Source: Novosphingobium umbonatum (lineage in GTDB: Bacteria; Pseudomonadota; Alphaproteobacteria; Sphingomonadales; Sphingomonadaceae). From it: a DNA stretch of 64,000 nt. Below are positions 28,014-37,194 of the stretch, piece after piece. The notes beneath the pieces were generated by a model. That model was given only the letters and a program-made list of their open reading frames with translations, was not told the DNA's origin and searched no databases. Where the stretch lies: positions 1 to 64,000 of the forward strand of contig NZ_SACO01000012.1 in assembly GCF_004005905.1 (NCBI RefSeq), written 5' to 3'. The translations under genes and the position numbers were made by a program. Numbering within the stretch: position 1 is the first letter of the stretch; each line of letters starts with the position of its first letter.

Positions 28014-29012
28014 TCAGGCGGGAACCGCGATTTTCTCCTGCACCGGCAACAGCGCCAGATCTTCCAGCAGGTTGGCGATCTCTTGCGGCGCGGCGCTGTT
28101 CATATCGGCCAGTTGCGGCACGCGGGGCAAATCCAGATGGGTCAGGCCCAGCAGGAACAATTCGCGATAGGCCACGCGCTCGCTCATCCCGCGCCCGATG
28201 CGGAAACCGGCCACGGGTGCCAGATGGGCCAGTGCCGCGTCGAAACGCTGCTGGTTGACGCTGGGACCTTTGGCTGCGCCGCCGCGCAGGCGGTTGGGCA
28301 CCACAATCCAGTCGGTGCCATTCATGCCGCGCCGCACTTTTTCGTCGCGGATTTCATTGACCATGCGGGCAAAGAAGGCCGGTCCCAGCAATTCATGCGT
28401 GGTCGGGTTGAACCGGCCCAGCAGGTCCAGATCGACAAAGGAGGCATTGATCGGCGTCAGCAAAGTATCCGCCAGAGCGATAGCGCGGCGGGCCAGCGGC
28501 GAATCCGATCCTGCCACATCGAGCAGGATGTAATCGGCCTGCCAGCCAATCCGCACCAGTTCCTGACACAGCATCGCGCCCGAACTGTGCCGAAATACGG
28601 TATGGGTGGGGCTGGGCAGGTTGATCGAGAGGCGCTTGGCCGTGGCTTCGCGGAAGGCCAGCGTGCGGGCGACCGATTGCTGGCGCGGGTCAAGATCGAG
28701 CACGGCCACCTTGTAACCGGCATCGCACAGCGCAATCGCGGTGTGAAAGGCGAGTGTCGATTTGCCTACGCCGCCTTTTTCATTGGCCACCGCGATGATG
28801 CGGGCCTTGGGGCGGCTGCGGCCGATAATGTCATGCACCACCACCAGCGGATGCTCGCCCTCATTGGCGACATCGCGGCGGGGCGTGTCGGCCTTGGGCG
28901 TGATGGCCATGCGCGGCGGGCTGTTTTTGGTCAAAGTGTCGGTAAAGCGGTTATCCGCTTCACGCGGTTTCCAGAGGCGGCTGGCAGTGGCAGTGGCAAA
29001 TCGCTTGAACAC
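28014..29012 (-). CDS. mipZ: MipZ-like division-plane ATPase (ParA/MinD superfamily)
   Basis: This 332-residue P-loop ATPase resembles MipZ, which forms a gradient from the chromosome poles and keeps FtsZ at midcell in alphaproteobacteria. It has the deviant Walker A NEKGGVGKST near residue 77, VLDLDPRQQS (the MipZ DxRQ signature), LLDVAGSDSP and VVPNRLR. About 65 residues precede the ATPase core. The GTG start at 29012 is supported by AAGGG eight bases upstream, so the extension is probably real. No parB is adjacent, so it is unlikely to be a ParA partition protein. Confidence 0.82.
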   Translation of the reverse strand: MFKRFATATASRLWKPREADNRFTDTLTKNSPPRMAITPKADTPRRDVANEGEHPLVVVHDIIGRSRPKARIIAVANEKGGVGKSTLAFHTAIALCDAGYKVAVLDLDPRQQSVARTLAFREATAKRLSINLPSPTHTVFRHSSGAMLCQELVRIGWQADYILLDVAGSDSPLARRAIALADTLLTPINASFVDLDLLGRFNPTTHELLGPAFFARMVNEIRDEKVRRGMNGTDWIVVPNRLRGGAAKGPSVNQQRFDAALAHLAPVAGFRIGRGMSERVAYRELFLLGLTHLDLPRVPQLADMNSAAPQEIANLLEDLALLPVQEKIAVPA

Positions 29013-29304
29013 GTGCAGACCCTTTTATACGACCGTGATGCAAGGTTGCCTGCCGCCCGTCGCGCCATCATGGGTTTGCGCGCCGATAGTCGGCCTGCAA
29101 ATTCCCTTTCAGAAGCGTATCTTAAGCCGACCCCCAGCTTGGAAACCGCCCGATAGAGGCGGTATGTTGCATTGTGGTTGCACCATACTCGCCGCGACTC
29201 GCTCGATTTTGGAACAAGTTACTCCGTTTTCAGGGAAAGGCATCAGTTCGAATCACGTATTTTGCGCCGAAACGTATCATTTTGGCGCAGCATTGGGGGT
29301 TGGC

Positions 29305-30117
29305 CTACAGCAAGCCCCGGGCGCGGAGTGAAACATGCCCCTCGCGGCCGATGATCACATGGTCATGCACCCCGATGCCCAACAGGCGTCCGGCCTCGGC
29401 GATGCGCTGGGTGATCTGGATGTCGGCGCGGCTGGGTTCGGGGGAGCCTGACGGGTGGTTATGGACCAGAATGAGCGAGGCCGCGCCCAGATCCAGCGCG
29501 TGGCGGATCACCTCGCGCGGGTGAATGGCGGCTTCGTCCAGACTGCCATCGCCGACATGTTCGTCATGGATCAACCGGTTTTTGGTGTCGAGATAGAGCA
29601 CCCGCACCCGCTCCTTGGTCAGATGCGCCATGTCGATGGTCAGATATTCGAGCAAAGCAGACCAACTGTTGAGCAGTGACGCGCTGCTGGCCTGGGTGCG
29701 GGCAAAACGGCTGGCGGCCAGCGCGACGATGCGGATGGCCGCGGCGCTGGTTTCGCCCATTCCGGGGTGCTGCACCAAGGCGGCGGCATCGGCGTGAAAG
29801 ACACCGGCCAGAGAGCCGAAGCGGGCGAGCAGCGAGCGGGTCAGAGGTTTGGTATCGCGGCGGGGTATCGCGGTGGTGAGCAGATATTCGAGTATCTCGT
29901 GATCGCCCAAAGCCTCTGCTCCGCCCTGCAGCAATCGCTGGCGCAGTCTTGCGCGATGGCCGGTGGGATCATGGGCTAACACTTTGAGTTGGTCCTGCAC
30001 CAAGGCATCGCTGGCAGGGTCGAGCGCGCCGAGCAAATGGCCGCCATGGGCCTCGCGCAGGCGGTTGGCCGACGTTGACCGACGCTCTCCCCGATAGGTG
30101 AAGGGTGGTTTGCTCAT
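29305..30117 (-). CDS. radC: RadC family JAMM/MPN domain protein
   Basis: The 270-residue protein has a helix-hairpin-helix-like N-terminal half (LARFGSLAGVFHADAAAL, HPGMGETSAAAI) and a C-terminal JAMM metalloprotease-like domain. The zinc motif HNHPSGSPEPSRAD carries the His-x-His and Asp ligands, and an upstream Glu lies in the TKERVRVLYLDTKN region. The molecular role of RadC is unsettled; the old link to DNA repair has been questioned. The ATG follows GGGAG. It is divergent from ydbH with only about 90 bases between. Confidence 0.93.
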   Translation of the reverse strand: MSKPPFTYRGERRSTSANRLREAHGGHLLGALDPASDALVQDQLKVLAHDPTGHRARLRQRLLQGGAEALGDHEILEYLLTTAIPRRDTKPLTRSLLARFGSLAGVFHADAAALVQHPGMGETSAAAIRIVALAASRFARTQASSASLLNSWSALLEYLTIDMAHLTKERVRVLYLDTKNRLIHDEHVGDGSLDEAAIHPREVIRHALDLGAASLILVHNHPSGSPEPSRADIQITQRIAEAGRLLGIGVHDHVIIGREGHVSLRARGLL

Positions 30118-30206
30118 AGGCTTTCTCCCTTGCAGGCAGGGTTGTCTCCCTGCGGATTATTGCGGATTAACTTGCCTTCTTCCGCGCGCATGCGCAAGAG
30201 GAAGCC

Positions 30207-33200
30207 ATGGCCGAAGCTGAGCGACACATCGAGGCAAATGAGCAGGATGGCGGGCGGCCAAATTTCCGCCTGCGCGCGCGCCACGGATTGGCGATAGGGG
30301 CGGGTTTGCTGGCCCTTGGTCTGGGGCTGGGTTGGAGCCAGCGTGTATCCATTGCCGACCGGATGATTACGGCGCAGGCCTATAGCCTGCATCTGCCCGC
30401 GCGTTATCGCATCGTCGAACTGGATTCATCACATGTGGTGCTGGCCGATGTGGTGATTGGTGATCCGGCGCGTCCCGACGCCAGCGCAAGGCGGGTCGAG
30501 GTCTTGCTTGGCTGGGCGGGGGGCTTGCCGGGCATGACGGCGGTGCGGGTGGATGGCGCGCGCGTGCTGGCGCGCTGGGTGCAGGGGCGGGCCAGTTTCG
30601 GCGCGCTGGACAAATTGATCTATGCGCCCTCCGATCAACCGGCGCGACTGCCGGACGTGGATTTGCGTCTGAACGATGCGCGGCTGTCCTTTGCGGGGCC
30701 GACAGGGCCGGTCGGCGTTGCGTTGGCAGGGCGCGGGCGGTTGAGCGACGGGTTTTCAGGGATTGTGGCGGTGTCGGCGCCGCATATCCAGGCTGGTGCC
30801 TGTTCGACGCAGGCCTCGCTGACGGGCCGGATTACGACATCCAATGGGGCGCCCATGCTGGATGGGCCGCTGCATCTGGGTTCGCTGGCCTGTGGCAAGG
30901 ACATGCATCTGGCCGGTGGATTGGTGGCGGTGAAGGCGCGGCTAGCCTCGACGCTGGATAGCGGCGGGGCGGATCTGGCGCTGGCGGGCGGTGTTTTGCG
31001 CTATCGCGGAGCCTCGGCGGCGGCGATCAGCGGCCCGCTCAAACTGGCCTACGGTCAGGGCGCGGTGAATGCGGTGTGGGATCTGGCGGCTGTGCATGCG
31101 CAGGCGGCCGGTTTGACGGCGCAGCGCTTTGGCCTTGCCGGTCACCTCCGTTTGGGCCTCGACAATTTCCGCATGGATGGCGAGGGCGAGATTTCGGGGC
31201 AGGCTCTGGCGCCCGACAAGGCCAGTATGGCGGCTTTGGCCCGTGCAGGCGCGGCGGCGCAGGGCACCTTGGCCGCGCCTTTGCTGGCCAGCTTGAGCCG
31301 TAATCTGCAACGCGAGACTGCCACAAGCCAGTTGAAGGGGCGTTTCGTCCTGCATGCGGGGCAGGGGCGGATGAGCGCGGTGGTGCCCGAAATGATGCTG
31401 CGCGGGACCAGCCTTTATCCTTTGCTGGAGGCCAAGCGGCTGACTTTAGTGGCGCAGGGCGGGCATATGCGCCTGTCGGGCAGTCTGACCAGTGCGACTC
31501 CGGGCCTGCCGCGCATCGCCGCCAGGATCGAGGGCGACGGGCAGGCCTTGCGCTTGTCCATGGCCGATTATGCCGTACAGGGGGCAAGGCTGGCGCTGCC
31601 CGAACTGGTGGTGATCCGCAAGGGCACGCAAGGGCTGGCATGGCAGGGCGAGGTGATCGCCACGGGCGGCTTGGCCGAGGGCGTGCAGGTGGCCGATCTG
31701 CGCCTGCCGCTGAACGGTTCACTTGACGGCAGCGGCCTGTCGCTATGGACCCGATGCAGCAGGGCCGAGTTTGGCGGACTGAAGGCCGGTGAATTGGCGC
31801 TGGATGCGGGCGCGGTGGATTTCTGCCCCAGCGGTGGGGCGGTATGGCGCGGAGGCCGTTTGGGCTTGCGCTTGCCGGAGCTGGCGCTGCGCGGGCGGAT
31901 GGGCGATCAACGCCTGACGCTGGATAGCGGGCCGGTGGAATGGAACGGAGCGCAGATGTCGGCGCGCAAGCTGGCGCTGAACATGGGCGCTGGCGACAGC
32001 GCGGTGCAGATGCGGCTTGGTGCGGTGACGGCTACGCTGGGTGCTGCGCCTCAGGGGCAGTTTAGCGGTCTGGATGCCACGATGGGCGTGGTGCCGATGG
32101 CCTTGCAACAGGCGGGCGGCGCTTGGCACTGGGCCGATGGCGGGCTGACGCTGGACGGTCTGGCCTTGACTGTGGCGGATCGGGAGCGGGTGGCCCGTTT
32201 CTCGCCGCTGGTCGCGCGAGAGGCGAAGCTGACTTTCCGCCATGGCGCGGTGGCGGCGCAGGCCGAATTACGCGAATCGAAAAGCGACCGGCCGGTGGTG
32301 CAGGTGGCGCTGGGGCATAATCTGGGCAGCGGGCGCGGCTTTGCTGATCTGACGATCCCCTCCTTGCGCTTTGACCAGAATTTCCAGCCCGATATGCTCT
32401 CCCCCTTGGTGCAGGGCACGATTGCCAATGCCCGCGGCACGGTGGACGGGCAGGGCCGAATCGATTGGGCAGGCGGGCGCGTGACCAGCCATGGCAGCAT
32501 AAGCAGCAAGGGCTTTGACTTTGCCGGTCTGGCAGGTCCGGTCAAAGGCGTCGAAGGCAGGATCGAATTTATCGATCTGCTGGGGCTGGTGACCGCCCCG
32601 CATCAAACGCTGAAGATTGCCTCGATCAACCCCGGTATCGAAGCCACCGATGGTCTGGTGCGTTTCACCATGCATCCGGGCGCCTTGCTGGAGGTGGAGG
32701 ACGCGCGTTGGCCCTTCCTCGATGGGCAGATGGTGATGAGCCCTGCACGCCTGCAATTGGGCGGCGTGGCGGTACGGCGATTCGAATTGCAGGTTTCAGG
32801 CATCAACGCCGCCAAATTCGTCGAGCAGATGAATATGAGCAATCTAGCCGCGACCGGCTCGTTTGACGGGCGCCTGCCTCTGGTGTTCGACCATAATGGC
32901 GGGCGCGTGGTGGGCGGTGAACTGGTATCGCGTGCAGGGGGCGGCAGCGTCTCCTATGTCGGCGCGCTCAGCTATCGTGACCTGTCGCCAGCGGCCAATA
33001 TGGCCTTTCGCATGTTGAAGTCCCTGCGCTTTACCGAAATGCGGATCGGGATGGATGGCGATATTGCGGGCGAAGTGGTGACGCGGGTCAGCATGAAAGG
33101 CCTGTCGCAGGGCAAGCTGGCCAGTCGCAACTTCCTGACGCGCCAGATCGCCAAGTTGCCCCTGCAGTTCAACATCAATCTGCGCGCGCCTTTCTATGCT

Positions 33201-33326
33201 TTGATCGGTTCGCTGCGCTCGCTTTATGATTCGAGCTATGTCAGCGATCCGCGCGATGTGAAATTATCGCCCGCGGCCAAGCCTTCTTCCACCATTCAGC
33301 CTCCAGCAAGCGAGTCCCGCCCATGA
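30207..33326 (+). CDS. ydbH: YdbH-like intermembrane phospholipid transport protein
   Basis: A 1039-residue envelope protein anchored by one N-terminal helix (about 27-43), the rest being repeating beta strands typical of AsmA-like bridge proteins. In E. coli YdbH is one of three AsmA-like proteins (with TamB and YhdP) that carry phospholipids from inner to outer membrane, and it works with lipoprotein YnbE. The identification rests mainly on the neighbours: an YnbE-like lipoprotein and a YdbL-like protein follow with overlapping starts, the E. coli gene order. The C-terminal FNINLRAPFYALIGSLRSLYD stretch fits the family. The stop overlaps ynbE (ATGA). Confidence 0.85.
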   Translation: MAEAERHIEANEQDGGRPNFRLRARHGLAIGAGLLALGLGLGWSQRVSIADRMITAQAYSLHLPARYRIVELDSSHVVLADVVIGDPARPDASARRVEVLLGWAGGLPGMTAVRVDGARVLARWVQGRASFGALDKLIYAPSDQPARLPDVDLRLNDARLSFAGPTGPVGVALAGRGRLSDGFSGIVAVSAPHIQAGACSTQASLTGRITTSNGAPMLDGPLHLGSLACGKDMHLAGGLVAVKARLASTLDSGGADLALAGGVLRYRGASAAAISGPLKLAYGQGAVNAVWDLAAVHAQAAGLTAQRFGLAGHLRLGLDNFRMDGEGEISGQALAPDKASMAALARAGAAAQGTLAAPLLASLSRNLQRETATSQLKGRFVLHAGQGRMSAVVPEMMLRGTSLYPLLEAKRLTLVAQGGHMRLSGSLTSATPGLPRIAARIEGDGQALRLSMADYAVQGARLALPELVVIRKGTQGLAWQGEVIATGGLAEGVQVADLRLPLNGSLDGSGLSLWTRCSRAEFGGLKAGELALDAGAVDFCPSGGAVWRGGRLGLRLPELALRGRMGDQRLTLDSGPVEWNGAQMSARKLALNMGAGDSAVQMRLGAVTATLGAAPQGQFSGLDATMGVVPMALQQAGGAWHWADGGLTLDGLALTVADRERVARFSPLVAREAKLTFRHGAVAAQAELRESKSDRPVVQVALGHNLGSGRGFADLTIPSLRFDQNFQPDMLSPLVQGTIANARGTVDGQGRIDWAGGRVTSHGSISSKGFDFAGLAGPVKGVEGRIEFIDLLGLVTAPHQTLKIASINPGIEATDGLVRFTMHPGALLEVEDARWPFLDGQMVMSPARLQLGGVAVRRFELQVSGINAAKFVEQMNMSNLAATGSFDGRLPLVFDHNGGRVVGGELVSRAGGGSVSYVGALSYRDLSPAANMAFRMLKSLRFTEMRIGMDGDIAGEVVTRVSMKGLSQGKLASRNFLTRQIAKLPLQFNINLRAPFYALIGSLRSLYDSSYVSDPRDVKLSPAAKPSSTIQPPASESRP

Positions 33327-33553
33327 TGCTTTTAACCCAGATGATCCACGCCAAGTCGTTTCGAGGCTTGAAAGTGGTTAGCCAAGGGCTGGTGTTGGGG
33401 GCGATGGCCTCGGCGCTTTCGGGCTGCATCACGGTGCAGGCGCCGGACAAGCCGATCGTGATCGAACTCAACATCGCGATTACACAGGATGTTACCTATC
33501 GTCTGGCGCCCGATGCGGCCAAGACGATCCAGAACAACCAGGGGATTTTCTGA
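33323..33553 (+). CDS. ynbE: YnbE-like outer-membrane lipoprotein
   Basis: A 76-residue lipoprotein with lipobox LSGC (Cys near residue 34), followed by about 40 residues. The mature part PIVIELNIAITQDVTYRL and the ending matches the short YnbE family, which has PITINMNVKI in E. coli as I recall it. YnbE is thought to sit in the outer membrane and extend the YdbH bridge by beta-strand stacking. The start is uncertain: ATG ATG at 33323, with later in-frame ATGs nearer the signal. It overlaps ydbH upstream and ydbL downstream (TGATG). Confidence 0.85.
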   Translation: MMLLTQMIHAKSFRGLKVVSQGLVLGAMASALSGCITVQAPDKPIVIELNIAITQDVTYRLAPDAAKTIQNNQGIF

Positions 33554-33960
33554 TGGGCCGGATCATGATAAGCGTGAAGAATATGGGCTTTGGCCTGATG
33601 GTCGCCGCGCTGGCTTTGCCCTTGGTTGCCACGCCCGCCATGGCGCAGGGGCGTGATCCGGCCTATGCCGCCGCGCGTGCTGCGGGGCAGGTGGGGGAAA
33701 TGCCCACGGGCTTTCTGGGTATCGTGGGTTCGCCTACCCCGGATTTGAAGCGGATGGTCGATGACATCAACATCCGCCGCAAAGCGGTCTATGCCGAGCG
33801 GGCGCCGGGCCAGCATGCCACTTTGGAACAATATGCCTTCACCATCGGTTGTCAGCTGATCGCGCAGACTTTGCCGGGGGAGAAGTATCAGTCGCCCGAA
33901 GGTCAGTGGCTGATCCGCGGTAACGGTGCGGCGACCCGTGATGCGCGTTGCCCTGCTTGA
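33553..33960 (+). CDS. ydbL: YdbL-like periplasmic protein (DUF1318)
   Basis: The 135-residue protein has a signal peptide ending in ATPAMAQ (cleavage near residue 32) and a small periplasmic domain. Segments AYAAARAAGQVGEMPTGFLG and DDINIRRKAVYAERA fit the DUF1318/YdbL family. In E. coli YdbL is proposed to keep YnbE from forming multimers, which fits the tight ydbH-ynbE-ydbL operon here. The ATG overlaps the ynbE stop; another in-frame ATG at 33565 would give a shorter signal peptide. Confidence 0.87.
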   Translation: MGRIMISVKNMGFGLMVAALALPLVATPAMAQGRDPAYAAARAAGQVGEMPTGFLGIVGSPTPDLKRMVDDINIRRKAVYAERAPGQHATLEQYAFTIGCQLIAQTLPGEKYQSPEGQWLIRGNGAATRDARCPA

Positions 33961-34298
33961 AGGGCGCAATAGGCTGATGAAATAAGCCTTTTCCCGCCTC
34001 CTGCCGATGGTGTGCAGGGGGTGGGCGGGGCGCCGAAGGCGGCGCCCGAGTGATTCGCGGATGCGCTCCTGAAAGCTGCGGCAAAAGCAGCGATATTGCC
34101 CAGCGCGGCAATTTTCCCGCATACGAACCCATAGGAAAACGCCCCGATTGGCTCTGGCCTGCGCGATGCGACCTTGCGACCGGTTGACTTGATGTTACCC
34201 CCCGCCTAAGGGGCAAGCGCCCTGGGCAGACAGCCGTTGTTCAAGCACGCCTTGTCGCAAAAGATTCCGGCTGCGGAATCGGGCGCGAGGAGGTGGGA
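33961..34298. other. Intergenic region before the ATP synthase F0 operon
   Basis: The 338-base gap contains a GC-rich 8-bp hairpin (arms 34028-34035 and 34040-34047, loop AAGG) that may end the ydbL transcript, although no T run follows. Near its right end is a promoter-like pair for the atp operon (34184-34212). No coding signal is visible on either strand. Confidence 0.5.
34184..34212 (+). promoter_or_regulatory. Possible promoter of the atpI-atpB-atpE-atpF'-atpF operon
   Basis: TTGACT at 34184-34189 and TAAGGG at 34207-34212 are 17 bases apart. The -35 is good, the -10 weak. It lies about 90 bases before the atpI start. This is a pattern match only. Confidence 0.35.
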
Positions 34299-34628
34299 AT
34301 GGACGATCGGCCAGAAGCGCAGGATTGCGGCGATAGGGACGCGCGCATGCAAGCGATCGATCTGCGGCTTCAAGAGTTGCAGGAACGCGAGCAGGCCCGC
34401 AAGGCGCCGAACGGGGGGGCTCAAGCTGATGCTAATTATCGGCTGGGCAATCGCGTTCTGACCGAACTTATTGCCGGAATTGGCGGCGGCGCATTCTTTG
34501 GCTGGGTCATTGACCGATTTGCCGGAACGCGCCCCTGGGGTCTGTTGGTGGTGATGGCGCTTGGCACCATTGTCGCTTTCAGGAACATCATCCGGATTTC
34601 GTCCCCGAGTCCCGACCAGCCTGAATAA
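34299..34628 (+). CDS. atpI: ATP synthase protein I
   Basis: AtpI is a small membrane protein thought to help assemble the c-ring of ATP synthase. The 109-residue protein has a charged cytoplasmic N terminus with coiled-coil character (DLRLQELQEREQARKAP), then two membrane segments around IAGIGGGAFFGWVIDRF and WGLLVVMALGTIVAFRNI, a typical AtpI hairpin. The ATG at 34299 follows GAGGAGG. It heads the F0 operon, the usual alphaproteobacterial order. Confidence 0.9.
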   Translation: MDDRPEAQDCGDRDARMQAIDLRLQELQEREQARKAPNGGAQADANYRLGNRVLTELIAGIGGGAFFGWVIDRFAGTRPWGLLVVMALGTIVAFRNIIRISSPSPDQPE

Positions 34629-34668
34629 GGCGGGGGCGAAGGGCGCAGATAGACAAGAGGGCATTATC

Positions 34669-35454
34669 GTGGCTGAGCAGGGCAAAGTCGATCCGATGCA
34701 CCAGTTCATGATCGAGCCGCTGTTCGGCACCGATCATTTGACGCTTGGCGGCTATAATATCGCCTTTACCAATTCGGCGCTGTGGATGCTGATCACCACT
34801 GTCGCCCTGTTTGTATTCGTGGCTGGCGGTTCGAAGAAGCAGCTGGTTCCCGGCCGTTGGCAGATGGCGGTGGAAAGCCTGACCGGCTTTATCGACAATC
34901 TGCTGGCTGCCAATGTCGGCCCTGCTGGCAAGAAGTATGTGCCTTACATCTTCTCTCTGTTCAGCTTCATCCTGTTCGCCAACGTGCTGGGTCTGCTGCC
35001 GCTGGGTCTGGTCGGCGTTCACCCCTTCACCGCGACCAGCCATTTCACGGTCACCGGCGTGCTGGCAGTTCTGTCTTTCGCCATCGTGCTGATCGTTGGC
35101 TTCAAGCGTCACGGCCTGCACTTCTTCAGCCTGTTCGTGCCGCATGGCACTCCGGGCTGGCTGCTGTGGCTGATCCCCTTCATCGAGCTGATCTCGTTCC
35201 TCGTGCGTCCTTTCTCGCTCGCCCTGCGTTTGTTCGTGGCGATGATGGCAGGTCACGTGCTGCTTGAGGTTCTGTCCAGCTTCGTTATCGCCAGCACCAA
35301 CTCGGGCTTCCTGTGGGGCACGGTGGTCGGTCTGCCCAGCTTCCTGCTGATGATCGCCATTTGCGCACTGGAAATTCTGGTGGCTGGTATTCAGGCTTAT
35401 GTTTTCGCTCTGTTGACCTCGCTGTATCTCAACGACGCTGAGAACCTGCACTGA
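34669..35454 (+). CDS. atpB: ATP synthase F0 subunit a
   Basis: Subunit a forms the proton half-channels next to the c-ring. The 261-residue protein has about six membrane helices, with the essential Arg in [14 protein letters not shown] and the conserved [15 protein letters not shown] near the C terminus. The start is taken as GTG 34669, which has AAGAGGG upstream; an ATG at 34696 is an alternative. It follows atpI by 40 bases. Confidence 0.95.
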   Translation: MAEQGKVDPMHQFMIEPLFGTDHLTLGGYNIAFTNSALWMLITTVALFVFVAGGSKKQLVPGRWQMAVESLTGFIDNLLAANVGPAGKKYVPYIFSLFSFILFANVLGLLPLGLVGVHPFTATSHFTVTGVLAVLSFAIVLIVGFKRHGLHFFSLFVPHGTPGWLLWLIPFIELISFLVRPFSLALRLFVAMMAGHVLLEVLSSFVIASTNSGFLWGTVVGLPSFLLMIAICALEILVAGIQAYVFALLTSLYLNDAENLH

Positions 35455-35519
35455 GTTTTTCAAAGTTTCTTACTGCAATACAAGTCTTTCAACCCAACGA
35501 ATTTCGTTCAAGAGGAGTT

Positions 35520-35753
35520 ATGGAAATGGACGCAACTGCCGCAAAGCTGATCGGCGCTGGTCTGGCTGCTATCGGTGCTGGCCTTGCCGCCATCGGCGTG
35601 GGTAACGTCTTCGGTTCGTTCCTCGAATCCGCACTGCGCAACCCCGGCGCTGCCGACGGTCAGCAGGGCCGCCTGTTCATCGGCTTCGCCGCCGCCGAAC
35701 TTCTGGGTCTGCTCTCGTTCGTCGTGGCGATGATCCTGATCTTCGTTGCCTAA
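35520..35753 (+). CDS. atpE: ATP synthase F0 subunit c
   Basis: Subunit c forms the rotating ring. The 77-residue protein is two helices joined by the polar loop RNPGAADGQ. The proton-binding carboxylate is the Glu in [10 protein letters not shown] in helix 2, and helix 1 has the glycine-rich [17 protein letters not shown] packing motif. The ATG at 35520 follows GAGGAG. It lies 65 bases after atpB and about 180 before atpF', spacing that may allow higher expression of c. Confidence 0.96.
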   Translation: MEMDATAAKLIGAGLAAIGAGLAAIGVGNVFGSFLESALRNPGAADGQQGRLFIGFAAAELLGLLSFVVAMILIFVA

Positions 35754-35934
35754 AACGAAGTTTTGGCGACGGGGGGATCTGTCGCTGGTGGTTTGATGCC
35801 ACCGTATAGCGCCTGATCCCCTCCGCCTTATGAATTTACCCCGGCTTGGTGCCTTGGCCTATGGCTCTGGTGCCTCCAGCAGCGGTGAAGCCCTCCGGCC
35901 TTCGGGTCGGGGCGCACAGCAACCGGAACCTACG

Positions 35935-36426
35935 ATGCCTCAGATTGCGCAGCTATCCGCAACCTATGCGTCCCAGATCTTCTGGGCGCTGATCTTCTTC
36001 GGCTTTGTCTTTTTTGTCATCGGTCGCGGCTTTGTGCCCGGCGTGCTGGCAACCGTGGCAAACCGTGACAAGCAGATCGCCGACGACCTCGCCGCCGCCA
36101 AGGCTGCACGCACGGCCGCTGAAGCTGCCGAGGAAGCGTGGAAGCAGACGGCCGCCAAGCAGCGCGCCGACGCGCATGCCCTGATCGCCGCTGCAAAGCA
36201 TGATGCGACCTTGGCAAGCGAAACCCGTTTGGGCGAAGCCGCCGCTGCGGTGGATGCGCGTATGGCAGAAGCCGATGCGCGTCTGGCCGCCGCCAGCGCC
36301 AGCGCTTTGCAAGAAATTGAAACCGTCGCCAGCGAAGCGGCTGTGTTGATCGCCCAGAGCCTTGCCGGCCTGACGCTCGACGCCGATGCCGCCCGCGCTT
36401 CGGTGAAGGAGGTGCTCCATGGCTAA
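35935..36426 (+). CDS. atpF': ATP synthase F0 subunit b'
   Basis: Subunit b' with b makes the peripheral stalk. The 163-residue protein has a single N-terminal membrane helix (FWALIFFGFVFFVIGRGFVPGV) followed by a long Ala/Glu-rich helical coiled coil. The frame runs upstream to 35830, but the ATG at 35935 gives the standard start MPQIAQL. It overlaps atpF by eight bases. Having separate b' and b genes is usual for alphaproteobacteria. Confidence 0.93.
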   Translation: MPQIAQLSATYASQIFWALIFFGFVFFVIGRGFVPGVLATVANRDKQIADDLAAAKAARTAAEAAEEAWKQTAAKQRADAHALIAAAKHDATLASETRLGEAAAAVDARMAEADARLAAASASALQEIETVASEAAVLIAQSLAGLTLDADAARASVKEVLHG

Positions 36427-36976
36427 CCTCGTAACTCTGGCTATTCTGGCCGCTGGCGCTGTTGCCGAACATGGTGGCCATGAGGCTGCCGAACCGGTGG
36501 CATTCGGTGGCGTGTCGGCTGCCCAGATCGTCGCTGCCTCGATGGCGGTGCTGATCCTGGTCGCGCTGTTCCTGAAGGTTCCGGCCACGGCTGCCAAGGG
36601 TCTCGACGGTTCGATCGCCGAGATCAAGAAGGCACTGGACGATGCCAAGGCCCTGCGCGGTGAAGCCGAGCAGCTGCGCGCCGACTATGCCAAGCGCATT
36701 GAAGGCGCCCAGCAGGAAGCCGCTCAGCTGGTGGCTCATGCCCAGACCGAAGCTGCCGCGATTATCGCCAAGGCCGAAGCCGATACCAGCGCCATGATCG
36801 CTCGCCGCGAGAAGATAGCTGGTGAAGCCATCGAAGCGGCTGAGCGTGCCGCTGTTGATGGTCTGCGCGCAAAGGCTGCTTCTGCTGCCGCAGCCGCTGC
36901 CCAGCAACTGATCGCCAGCAATTATGGCGCTGATGCCGACAAGGCTCAGGTGGATGCGGCTATCGCTGCTCTCTAA
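36419..36976 (+). CDS. atpF: ATP synthase F0 subunit b
   Basis: The second stalk subunit. The 185-residue protein has an N-terminal segment, a membrane helix (AAQIVAASMAVLILVALFLKV), and a long coiled coil rich in Ala, Glu and Lys. Its start lies inside the end of atpF'. It is the last gene of the operon, with a strong terminator 27 bases after its stop. The F1 genes (atpH, A, G, D, C) are not in the window. Confidence 0.93.
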   Translation: MANLVTLAILAAGAVAEHGGHEAAEPVAFGGVSAAQIVAASMAVLILVALFLKVPATAAKGLDGSIAEIKKALDDAKALRGEAEQLRADYAKRIEGAQQEAAQLVAHAQTEAAAIIAKAEADTSAMIARREKIAGEAIEAAERAAVDGLRAKAASAAAAAAQQLIASNYGADADKAQVDAAIAAL

Positions 36977-37003
36977 GTCCTCAGTCCCTTTGGCACGAAA
37001 TAG

Positions 37004-37030
37004 AAAAGCCCCGCCTTGGCGGGGCTTTTT
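37004..37030 (+). terminator. Rho-independent terminator of the atp F0 operon
   Basis: AAAAGCCCCGC (37004-37014) pairs with GCGGGGCTTTT (37019-37029) around CTTG, followed by T residues. It lies 27 bases after the atpF stop. Confidence 0.93.
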
Positions 37031-37137
37031 GCGTTTGGGGTGCAGGTGGCGCCCGTGGCTTGAACGCTGCTTTGTCGTAACATATGCCCTTACGCAGCAT
37101 TGCGCTTGATGCGGTTAACTAAGTGTCCGACAGAGAC

Positions 37138-37194
37138 GTGCTGACGCCGCGCTCCGGAGATATTACCACAGCAGGCGATCTCCGCGACCAGCAC
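37138..37194. repeat. Nested inverted repeat, possible structured element
   Basis: Outer arms GTGCTG (37138-37143) and CAGCAC (37189-37194) enclose inner arms CGGAGAT (37155-37161) and ATCTCCG (37178-37184) around a 16-base loop. The two arm pairs are offset by an unequal internal loop. It lies in non-coding DNA between two terminators. It could be a structured RNA, an operator, or a remnant; the sequence does not say which. Confidence 0.4.
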
